Position numbers and translations under genes: made by a program. The notes under the pieces are model-generated. The model did no database searches. It worked only from the letters and a program-made list of their open reading frames with translations, and was not told the DNA's origin. Below are positions 30,901-41,373 of a stretch of DNA of 64,000 nt, in pieces (positions within the stretch are counted from its first letter, which is position 1; each line of letters opens with the position of its first letter). This stretch comes from Pleodorina starrii (Eukaryota > Chlorophyta > Chlorophyceae > Chlamydomonadales > Volvocaceae): positions 589,001 through 653,000 of the forward strand of contig BRXU01000042.1 of the NCBI GenBank assembly GCA_030267565.1, read 5' to 3'.

Positions 30901-33900
30901 CGTGCAGGTGTCAGCAACATGCGACGCCCGCAGCACAAGCAGAGACCAGAAAGCCGGCAAGAACGTGAGGCCTGAGGAGAGGCCCAGGACATGGGTGAAG
31001 CCGTGCCGTGCCGTGCCGTAAGCGCGCGCGGGATCCCACACGCCCTCCCGCAGTACACTGGCAGCGTCTCCTCTTCCGCACATACGTCCTCCGCCACGTC
31101 ACCCCCTGGCGCGCCTCTCACGTTCCCCACACAGCCTAGCCCCTGACATGCCCCGCTCCGCTCCCGCCGCCACGCCCTGTACCCGCCCCCTTCCTGCCTT
31201 CACCACCCCGTCATACGCCTCTTACCCTTTCGTCGATTGCGCTGGGGAGCCTGCTGCGCCTGCGGGCCCCCGCCCTCGCCCAGCTGTCCACCGGCCGCCT
31301 GCTGCCACTGCATCGACTCCCAAGCCCCGCTGCCGCCGGCGCCGTACTCGGGTGCCGGCTGGGAGTTCCCTCGGCTGCCGCCGACGCGCGGCCGCGCGGA
31401 CGACCCGTGGCCGTGCGCCGTGGCGTCGCCGCTGTACGGATCGTCCAAAGTGCCGCTGCTGTCGCCGCCGTACATGTAGTAATCTGCCCGCGCGCCGCTG
31501 CGGGACCGGTTGTGGTGCTGGCTTTGCGGGTTGCGACGGTTGGCGGCGGCACCGCCGGCGCCGTGATGGGAGTGAGTTTGGAAGCGGTCCCGCCGCGGCG
31601 GCCGCCGGCCCAACAGGATTTCCTCCTGCTCCTCCTCCTCCGCCTCGGCCTCCGCCCGCGCCGCAGCCGCCGCCACCGCCGCCGCCCTGGCAGCGGCGCG
31701 CCGCCGGCTGCCCTGGTGCGGCGCGCCCGCCGCGCCGTCGCCGCTGCCGCGCCGGCCGCCGCCATGCTCCGCGTCTGAAGCGTCGCCGTCCCCCCCAGAC
31801 TCCTCTCCGCTCAGGCCGGGGTAGAACGAGTACGGGTTATGGTGGGCCGTGTGGTGGTGCGGCAGCGGTAGCTGCAGCCCGTCAAACGGCGTCCGCACGC
31901 GCTGTTGCCGCCGGCGCGCGCGCCTAGGCCGTTTCACGCGAGGATAAGCCACGCCCGGGCTCCACTGAATCGCGCCCTCGCCGCCATCCTCCTCGCCGTC
32001 CATCGCTGCCCCACTGCCGCCATTGCCGCCGCCACTTCCGGCTTCTTCGCCGACTTCCATTTTAGCCCCAGCGGTCGCGGCGGCGACTCCACCACCGCCG
32101 GCGCCGTCCCCACAGTCCACGGACGCGCTTACGCTCGCACCCCCCTGGCTACTGCCCCTAGCCACTTCATCACCCTGAACGGCGGGGCTCTCCTCAGCCA
32201 CGGCCTCCGCTGCTTTGGGCTGGGTCGCCGCCACGGTTTCAGCCACTGCCGCTGGGCCGGCGTCGGGCTTGGCATCGCTGACACCCTCGACAGCCGTATC
32301 CGATGCAAACACGGCTTCGGAGCGGTCGGCGGTCGCCACCTCGCTCACAGGCGCGGCCTCGCTTGCAGCGCCACCGGCCGCTGCTGTGTCCGCGACGGCA
32401 CTTGCACCCGTCACAGCGGCGCCGTCCTCCTTGTCGCTACCGGAAGCTGCTGCTGCAGCCGCCGACTGCAGCGGCACCGCCGCTGCCGGCGGCGGTGTTG
32501 CTGCAGGAGCTGCAGCAGCAGCCGCCTTGCCCGATCCCGCAGATGCGATGGCGAAGGTGGAGGCTAACGCCGGGGAGCTGCGGCGGGGAGACCGCAGACC
32601 CGAGCGTGTGCTGGGGCCCTCACTCACCGCCGCTGCCTGCTGCTGCTGCTGCTCCTCAGGCGCGTCTGCATCATCCTGCGGAAAAGGAAGGGGCGAAACA
32701 GGTACTCGCCGCGGCCGTTGACGGCTGGGGTGGATTGCGCCCATAAACAGGGCCGGAGAACGGACACCGGCGGGGCTCCCAATACCTGCCACCAGGTAGC
32801 AGGCCGGACACGGGGCGACGAGTTCATGGCGCCAAGTGCCTGCGCCCTCACCCAGGCTCTTACAAGCCCTAAGCGCCAAGCGGCCCCATGCAGTCCCACA
32901 CTACCGTCCCACGCTTAAGAGACGCCCCGTGTGAAGAGAGACTTCATTCGCTGGGCTCCCCCGTCGTTGCCATTTCATATTTAGGCCCAAGACCCTGTCG
33001 TTTCCCTCCGCTTTCGCGGCCGACCCATTCCCCAAAGCAAGCCCTCGTGTCCTCTGCTGGACCTACGCTCGTGTCATCTTGGCTGGACCAGCCGCCCCGG
33101 TCGCGCTTGGACCGCTGGCCAGAAGCCGTGGCGGCGTCCGTGCCGCCAACGCCGGCGGCGGCAGCGGCAGCCGCCGGCGCCGCCTCCGCCTCGGCGCTTG
33201 CCCCCGAGCCGGCCCCTTCCACCGCCCAGGACGGCAGCGGCAGCGGCAGGCCGTTTGAAGAGGAGCCCTGCTTCCCCCGTTTGAAGGCGGCGGGCTTGGG
33301 CTCCCATGCGCCATCGCCCTGAGGATATGACAGGCCCACGACGGTTGCGGTGTTCAAGGGTTTTAGGGTTTTAGGTTCGCAGGCAGCATGTGCCCGCAAG
33401 TGTAGGATTTGGCTCCGCTGGGCCTTCCGGTGAGGATGTGACACGCGATGAGGCACAAGGCCGGCAGCGGAAACCCAGAAGGGGCCAGCAGAGGGTCAGG
33501 CCAGGTCAAGCCAGGACACGGACAGAGAGGACAGTGGCGGCGGCGCGGCGCGGCTACGTCCACTGGCCTGAGCGCGCTTCACATCCCCCATGACTCCATG
33601 CCGCACCCTCGCAGCAGCACAACCCAAAAGCTACAGCCTGAAGCCGCAAACCCAGCCACAGAAACACCTCTCCCTCTCTCCGAAACCCCGATGCACACCC
33701 ACCCAGGCACCCGCTGCCCCCTGACAGCGCCCCTGCCGCCACCCGGCTACGCACCAGATACTTCCAGTCCTTGCCCTTGTACGATCCGCGCCAAATGCGG
33801 TCGCTGACAACCGGCAGCCAGAACGGCTGCCCGTGCTGCTGTGCCGCCTGGCCACCGCCGCTGCCGCCGGTGGCCGGCTTCGGCGCCCCGGGCACGTCCA

Positions 33901-36570
33901 CCAGCACCCGCTGCCCGTCCACCGACTCACGCATGAGCCTGCCCCGGTACCAGCCCCTGCCCGCCCGGATCATGGGCAGCTTGGGCACTTTGAGCGGACC
34001 CGCCAGCGAGGAAGGGGGCTGCTGCCCCTGCCCTGGCTGCTGCTTCCCCTGACCCTGGCCAGAGGGCGGCTGCGCGATCGCTGCCGCGGACGCACCAGCC
34101 GCCTCGCGCTGCGGCCGCCCCTGGGGCTGCTGCTGCTGCGGGTGCAGCTCGTCGGCGTCCACGAGGCGATCCGGCTCCAGGGGCTGCTGCTTCAGAGAGG
34201 CCGAGGCCGGCAATGGCGGCGGCAGCTGCAGCGGGGGAGCCAGCGAGGCCTTCGGCGACGTGGCCGACGGGCCGCCGCCGTCCCCATTGGCGCACGCCAC
34301 CGCTGCGGCACAGCTGTTGTCATTGTCGTTCTCCGTCTCGTCAGTGGAGCTGCAGCCGCCGATGCTGGCGCCGGTCGCGGCTGGCGGCCGCGGGCCCCCT
34401 TCCGCCAGGGAGGCCGCCGAGGGGGCACCGCTGCAGCCGCCGCCGCCACCGCCGCCGGCAGCGGCAGCCTCCGACGGCGTCGACGTGGGTCCCACCCCGG
34501 CCGCTGCGTCGTGTCCCCGCGAGGGGGACAGGGTCTGAGGCTGGGACTGCACACTGCTGCCTTCCAACGATTGCCCGGTCAGAAGGGAGTTTCGCCCCCC
34601 ACTCAGGACGCAGCTCGGAGTGACCGTCGTGGGTGCTGGGTTGGCGGCGGCAACGGCGGGGGCGGCGCCGCCGCGTCCCCCGCGCGCAGCGGTCCCGTCC
34701 GGCCTCGCCGCGTCGTTGCTCGCAGAGGCAGATGCCGACGCGGGGCCGCCCGGCTGCTTCAGGGAACTGAGCCCCGCCAGGTAGCGCTGCTTCAGCTTTG
34801 GCGGCAGCAGCGACGGCGGGGCGGGCAGTGGCGCGCCCGGCGACGGCGAGGGCGCAACAGGCGCCGACGCGGAGCTTGCCGCAGGCAGCTGCTGCTGCTG
34901 CTGACTTTGCTGCAACTGCTTGCGGTCCGAGTCGCGCCGTGGCAGAGTCTGGCTGCCGTGCTGCTGAACGTTGTTGGTTCCTTGCTGGTGGGGGTGCTGC
35001 GCGTCGCTGCTGGCGGGGGAGGGCTCCGTGCGGCCACTTGCCGGTGCGCTGCCGCGACCGGTGCGGATGGGGCTGAGAGCGGTGTCCCCCTGCAAGGCGC
35101 GTTACCGCGCCATGCGAATCAGCACGGGTGCCAACGGGTAGACGGCAAATGGGTCGTTTGAGGAATGGAATGGCATGTAACCACGGACGGTGGGCAGGCG
35201 GCGGCGTGGTGGAGACGTGAGGCAGCGGCCGGAATGGAGCAGACGCGCGCACACGTGGCAGTAAAGAGGCACCTAACCCTCCGCGCCGTGCCGATTTGCA
35301 CTGAACTGAACCTCCCAACCCACAAAGCTCTTCCCGCCCAGCAATGAACCCTGGCCCACTGACGGCATGACATCGAGAGCGCAGCATTACGGACATTTAC
35401 GCCCACGTCCAACTGCCACAACGGCTCCTAGGCCACGCCCCTGCAATTTGCTCTCCGAGTCCCTGCTGGTCTGGACATTGCCACATCCGCCTAAACCAAC
35501 GAGCGCTGCCCCAAACCTTCTTGCCCTGAGCCACCACCACATTAGGGCCAACCCCGCGGAGGCGGTACCCACCCGGCCGGCAGCCGACGATGCCTGCTGA
35601 AGCAGAAGATGAAGCTCCCGCGCGGGAACGGTGTTGCGCTTCCGCCTCACCGTCTCACCGCCGCCGCCCTCAGCAGTCGGCCCCGGGCCCGGGCCGGAGC
35701 GCACACTCGGGCCTGAGCCGTCCCCGGCCCCGACGGCGCCAGCGGTCCTGCTGCCCGCCTCCGCGCCAGCCCTCGCCTCCACTGCGTCCGCGGACCCCGC
35801 ACCCGCAGCGGCCTGCGCCGACCCGGAGACAGACGGCAGGTGCGGCTGCGAAGCACGGCCCTGACCGCCCTGCTGCGCCGCGCTGTGCGCCCTGGGCGTC
35901 TCCGCCTTAGGCTTGGCATGCGGAGAGGCTACGCCACGAGACCCCGGCGACAACTGCATGCCCTCCTGCAAGGTGTGCAATATCCGGGGGAAGAGGGGCA
36001 CGCAGCGGCAATGGCGAGAGAATATGGAGTGTTGCCAAGGAGTGAGAGTGTGACACAGCCGAGCGACGGCTCGCCCTGGGCAAACGGGGCGGAAGATAAG
36101 CCCGACAGGACAAGGTGGCCCCAAGGATAGGGGCTTCAAGAACTTTTCAGAAAAGCGGCCGAGTGCGCCCTCACACTCGCCGCGCCAGTTTGAACCGTGG
36201 GGAAAGGTGAATGTCAGCGCGGGCCGCAGGGGAACACGGCGCCGGCCGCACCCCCCTAAACCCCGCATGTTCCTAGAGGCAGGCATGCGTCAAGAAACCC
36301 AGTGCACTCATCGTTTCCGCAACCATCCGAGCGACGGACCTCGGTAATGGCGCGCGTGCCGCCACGGCGTGTCGTCCGCATGCCGTTGAGTTCTTCATGC
36401 AGCCGCCGTGCAAGTTGCTCATCACTCTCGGCAGTCGCCTCTGCCAAGGCGGGGCTGCTGAGGGACAGCGCTGGCAACCGTGGCGAAAAAGCCACCAAGC
36501 CGCCTGCTTCACCGTTGCCGAGAAGCAACTCAAGCTCACTTCGCTTCTTTTTGGGCCTGCCGGCATCCAT
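27917..36570 (-). CDS. Giant, largely disordered nuclear-type protein (seven exons, ~2,022 aa), family unknown
   Basis: Hand-built exons on the minus strand: 36570-36340, 35965-35573, 35089-33755, 33318-33067, 32675-31226, 30756-30440, 30007-27917. All junctions are GT-AG and the phases agree, giving one open frame. The N-terminus has an AT-hook-like GRPKKKR and a SDEQLARRLHEELN helix (about 54-67). A compact Trp-rich module spans about residues 583-661 (GWYRGRL ... VLVDVPG ... FWLP ... DRIWRG ... KDWKYLGDGAW), split by an intron at KYL/GDG; its strand pattern hints at a Tudor/Agenet-like fold, which is unproven. The rest is Ala/Gly/Gln/Ser-rich with basic clusters (KRPRRARRR near 1000; NKRRR near 1325), suggesting a nuclear scaffold or regulator. 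Start and last exon are uncertain: a TTTGCAG precedes the ATG, and a good donor (CAG/GTGCGT) lies about 70 bp before the stop. Confidence 0.72.
30548..30577 (-). repeat. (CAG)n polyglutamine-coding microsatellite
   Basis: A run of CTG on the plus strand, CAG on the coding strand, encodes about ten glutamines in exon 6 of the large nuclear-type gene. It is likely to vary in length. Confidence 0.9.
33361..33375 (+). repeat. Interstitial telomere-type motif (TTTTAGGG)2
   Basis: TTTTAGGGTTTTAGG matches nearly two units of the Chlamydomonas-type telomere repeat. It lies in intron 3 of the large gene. Single or degenerate units also occur at 52277-52284 and 62807-62840. Confidence 0.6.
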
Positions 36571-37658
36571 CCTGCAAAGAGTCATGCACCATATTTGGTA
36601 TGCGCAGCGCTTTGAAGCTGAAACATGTTTGGCCGCAGAGACTGAACAAAGGTAACGGCGCCAACATAGACGCGCTTAATTAGCCATATGATCATACTAT
36701 CAGATATCGTTTGCACGCAGTGCACAGCGGAGCCCACAACAGGTCAACCGGAGACAGAACGAAAGCTCCAAATAACGCGAAGACCATAAGACTGAGGACG
36801 AAGCACAAGAACAAAGACCTTGTGTTGAGAAGATTGACAGATTTCGGCTGCGCCGAAAGCGCTCCGGCACGGAAATGCTAACCTTGGGGCAAGACCCTCC
36901 GTCACCCCACACGTCCAGCCAGCATCCCAAACAATTCAGCGCGCAATAACAATTGGCTCGTGCAACGCAGCAATGCAGCTGCAGGGCCCTCTGGCTGCTG
37001 GTCCGGGACTCTGCCTTCTGGTGCACCCAAGCGCGGCGCAAAGACGACAAACCTGCGATAATCCCGCAGACAAGCTGTCCTTCGCTCTCTTCCAGGTCCA
37101 GGTCCAGCTCCAAGTGCAGCTTTCTACTCGCCCATCTCTGCAAGCTCTGCTCCTTGCACGAGCAGAGCCAATCTCTATATCGCAACAATGTAAGAAGCGT
37201 TTGAAATGATAGCGGGACCAAGCCCGAAAGTTGTTGGTGGAAACGCGTTACTGCAAATGGCTTCTCGATCTACACGCAGCAACTCAGTGATTTTACCAGT
37301 ATTGAGCGTATAGCACCCTTGACATGACTGTACTGTTTTTATGCCGTGTCAGGCATCTTGGAAGCGTTTTTGGTCCGGCTGCGCTTCTTGCTTCGGGAAC
37401 GGCAGGTTCACGACAAGGAAGACCCGGGTCCGGCCGTCGTTTTGCCACAATGCACATATCCCTTCACCTCGCCTTTCTGGCATACAAAGCTACAGAAGCG
37501 CCACCGCCGCAAAAAGCCAAGTTCGTGTCGGCCCCACATCAGAAGCATAGAGCTCCAACGATGCTCCCCTCGAAAGAAGCTACTGTCAAAAGAACTATGG
37601 CAATTGTATGCAACATAAATACGAGTGCGCGTCGAGCCCCCGGACATCATGACCCTAC
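36571..37658. other. Upstream flank of the large gene, lower GC, no gene seen
   Basis: It presumably includes the large gene's promoter and 5' UTR. No TATA box is clear on the minus strand. Frames here are short and unconvincing. Confidence 0.4.
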
Positions 37659-38434
37659 TTAAGGACCGCACGTCGCCCCATAGTCGTGCTTCAGCGCCCG
37701 CTCCGTGATTAGCGTTGTAAAAATCACACGAATGCACTCACACAGGGGCTTTCTAGCAATATCGTATGCAACTCGCTCACCAGCGCACCAGTACCTGCGC
37801 AGGGTTTCGGTCGCTTCCAGGCCGCGCTGTCCTAATTTACCCAACACCCTTCCGCTCCATCCACTCCTGCACAATAGGAGCCCTCCCAGCCTGAATGGAC
37901 ATGGCCACAAACCCCTCAGAGAACATCGAGAGCAAGCCGCACAGGGTTCTCATCGAGTGATCTCCCCACGCATGCCGCACCAGCAACCCAAAGGCAGCTC
38001 GTCTCCACACACCGTTGCTCCACCCACGCCGCCAGGGAGGATAGCCAGCCGCTCCTCCAAGCCCGTCGGCCCCAGGAACCACCCGGCGGGCAATTTCAGG
38101 CGTAGACGATGCTGCTACCCGCTCGCTGGCTCGTTTCACCAGCCCCAGGCCCCGCCACCACCTCCCATGCTCCTTCCATTCACTACGCTGTGCAGGCTGT
38201 CTCGCGCTCAAGCAGCAGCGCAGTACTTCCCGGCGCGCCAGCGGCTCGATCTTTGAAATGCCACTGCTGAGGGTGTCCGCCGCCACAGACTCTGAAGCCA
38301 GCCGCCCTAGCCGCCGGCCCCAAGCTCGTCCGTCTTTGTGCAGTGCAGTCTTCAGCCGGGGAGTGGCAGGTTGCTGCCAGCTGTATGTCCATGTCTCCGG
38401 CGCCACCTTTGACGAGGAGATTGAGAGCTGGCAC
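37659..38434 (-). pseudogene. Possible decayed or unmodelled coding segment, family unknown
   Basis: Two minus-strand frames carry protein-like composition in sequence. The 37837-38406 frame (189 codons) includes STPEIARRVV, NGVWRRAAFGLLVRHAW and SMRTLCGLLSMFSEGF, with a helical, ARM-repeat-like feel. The 37659-37910 frame continues below it (GLEATETLRRYWCAGERVAYDI ... IRVIFTTLITERAL). Switching frames near 37860-37900 would join them, either by a frameshift or a missed intron. I cannot place it in a family and no start codon is convincing. Confidence 0.3.
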
Positions 38435-39187
38435 TGAAGTGCTGGGGCTCTTCCCTCCTGCTTTTAGCCACAGCCACCCTCATGAAGAGAGCAGGGGCCG
38501 CCGACTCGTTGCCTCCGGATCAACCGTGTCCGGTGCGCCATCCTAACGGTGCCCATCCAGTGTCCACAGCCGGATGGTCCCAGTACTGGATGGGGCTTCG
38601 CCAGACAGTGCTATGCTGCAGCACGGCCAGGTAGAGCCAGCCGTGGCCCGTGGGTCATGTCGCTCCGCCGGGAGGGGGGGGGTGAGGGTCGGCCGGCACT
38701 GTCTCCGGGCCGGGCTGGGTTGGGCCGCCGCAGAGCAGCGGCTTTTGTCATCATATCCAGCTTGCCAGATGCCAGTCGTTCGGCATTTGGTCTCAATCAG
38801 TAATCCGGCTCGGCACGACAGTCACCTTGGGCGGTGTGGCTCGCGCCGAGGTCAGCAGGCCAGCACCCAGCCAGCCATTTGGCCTCGCTGCTCTTGCTGC
38901 TCCGGCGGAGCCACCAGTCCGCGCGCCGCAATAAGCGCGGTGGACCAGGTGCGGAAGTATTGGACAGCTGGAGCCCACAGCTCCAGCCCATATTAGCTCC
39001 CTCTCGCGAACCTTAGGGCTGAGACAGCCGGCTTTTGTGTGAAAGACGCTGAGATGTCGTACAACAGGTCCTTGATCGCCCGTGCCGTTCGGCAGCGATG
39101 CTGAAAGTGCTCGCTGCCAACAACCCTTTCCGACGTCCCGCGTTCGGGCCGGAGAGGTGGCGCACACGTGCCACTTTTGGGGAAATG

Positions 39188-39239
39188 AACCCAAGCCATT
39201 ATGGAGGGGACAGAACCCAAGCCATTATGGAGGGGACAG
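39188..39239. repeat. 26-bp perfect tandem duplication
   Basis: The unit starting AACCCAAGCCATTATGG occurs twice head to tail (39188-39213 and 39214-39239) with no mismatch. Confidence 0.95.
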
Positions 39240-39485
39240 TAATCGCAACAAGGTCTATCTCCAATTATCCTTCACGGGCTTCGTGATGCAGAAAAGGCAT
39301 GGGAACAGGTAGGGTCCAGGAGCACAAGCGTGTACCGGTACCGGTACTGAACGGTGACAATTGGTAGCGCCGATGTCAACGCGGTGGGGCTTGGCAGATG
39401 TGCGACGACACAAATGATATTCAGGGGACCACTGCATGCCGAAAAGACCGAGCCCATGCTGAAGCCCGAAACTCCCTACCTTGCC

Positions 39486-39534
39486 GCGATCGCCTTCACC
39501 TTCGACGAAGCCAGGCGAAGGTGAACGCGATCGC
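39486..39534. repeat. 19-bp inverted repeat (hairpin)
   Basis: The arms 39486-39504 and 39516-39534 match with one mismatch around an 11-base loop. Both contain GCGATCGC at the outer edge. Confidence 0.85.
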
Positions 39535-41373
39535 CCAATTACCTACAACTTTATAGTTGCACCACCTACCTATGACTATGACGTTGTCGTCGGGACAGTT
39601 TCTGCTAAACGCCACGGACTGACCTATGGCGGGACAGCCTGCCCTGGCCAGCTGTACAACGCGGGCTCGCAGAGACATTGTGCCTCTTAAGAGAAGCATA
39701 CGATATCATAGCTCGGTCGTAAGCCAGCGATACGCGCCTCCCTTGTTTTCCGGCGTTAAATCTCCCGGGCCCGCTCGAGTCCGCGCCGCCCCCTATACCG
39801 GTGCTGCTCAAATACACTAATTCAGTTATAGTCAGCTTTATGTTATATGCCAAACAGATCTTATTATGCGCGGCGATGCGCGATACGAGCTCTCGCGTTA
39901 CTTGGTTGTACCCGGGACAAGATGCTATTTGGGCCCACAGTCAACTGACGCCTAGTTTACAGATATTCATATCATTCAGACACCAATGGAGCCCGTGAAA
40001 AACTGATGGGCGCGATCTGAAATCTCAACTGCTTGCTGGTTCCCGTTACACGGACGACCGTACAATCCTCGGCGTGCCCAGGCGTGCGATTGTCGTGATT
40101 CGGCGTGCCATTTATATAGGAGCTGTCTCGCTCGCCCCCATTCAGGAAGTGAACCATGAAGCAAGAAGCCAAACAGGACGACAAGCCAAGCGGAGGCCCG
40201 GACGTTGTCCGCGACTCGGTCGCACCCTTTCTGCGCACGGGCACTCACACATGGCTCGGAAACGGCACCAAGCAAGCGCCCCGGCGCGAGTCGCCGCCGC
40301 AACACGCAGCAGCACGGCACGGCATGCCTAGCAGTCTTTGAAACTGACAGAGACTGCCCAAGGAAACGCACTCGCCCAGTTCACCGCCATCACTTCGCGG
40401 AAGCAGTGCAGCAAGCATGCGAAGGTGCGCACGGCAGTGGTCCCTCCTGGGGGTCCCTTCTGGTGGCCTTAGGGTTGCTCCGGCCTCCGGTGCCTGCAGG
40501 AGGGCACAGCGGCCTGGCGTCATGCACACGTACCAATAGTGATACACGCGCAGCACACCCGGCCCTTCCAGGCCCTTCCAGGCCCCCTCGAGAGGGTCAT
40601 CTTGCAGGCATCAGCCGTCAGGCCCCTCCCCCCGCAGGCAATACCGAAAAGCCCGGGGGCAAGCCCCGGAACACAGCCGCCAGTGTGTACACATACACAT
40701 ACACATATTCCTGCGGGGCCCAAGCGCCCAACCCTCCCCAGGGTCTGGAGCCCCACTGCGGCAACAGCAACAACACATTCGCATTCACTGCGCCCGGGTT
40801 CCATCGCACCCAGCTACTACTCAAGGGGACGGCACGGACAGTGGACCCAACACACCACACCGTTCGTCACGCTCGGAGGAGGACAGGCAGGAGGTTCGTC
40901 CCCAGCCCCTACCAGCGGGGCTCACTCGGCGGCCTCACCACTTGGGTGTCTGTAGAGCCAGTCAACGCAATGAGCCGTTTTGTGCGCAACGCAACGCAAA
41001 TACGCAATGCGTGTGGGGGGTTTGGGAGCCCACTGTGATAACAGCAACGATGACGCGTGTCAAGAAGTGGGCCCCGAAAATGACCGTGGGGCTGTAAGGC
41101 CCGGGCGTTTGGCACCTTGACGTTGACAACCAAAGCCAAGTGCCGCTCCGGAGCGGAGTTCTGTTTCTAGTGTCCAAAGCTGGTCCAACGGGGGAACGCG
41201 GTGTTCGATCACCATGAGGCAACGAGCGCAGTAAGCAACAGCGAGAGCGCGCCAATGCATTGCATTGCAACCCAGGACGTCGAGGCCATAGCCCATGGAG
41301 GGGGTAATAGAGAAGAGACCGCAGCGGGGGGACGGGCCGGTGGAAGGGGGGCCGTAGGGCGCTGTTGTGGAGC

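Larger units (their letters stand above)
38435..41373. other. Intergenic, no gene seen
   Basis: It holds a 26-bp duplication (39188-39239), an inverted repeat (39486-39534) and a lower-GC stretch at about 39250-40150. The portion next to 41374 should include the 3' UTR of the Maf gene. No protein is supported. Confidence 0.45.

Noticed and set aside
28242..35161. Long plus-strand Arg/Pro/Ala-rich frames opposite the giant gene
   Set aside because: They are antisense shadows of GC-rich coding exons; the minus strand has phase-consistent splice sites and an acidic/basic pattern, the plus strand does not.
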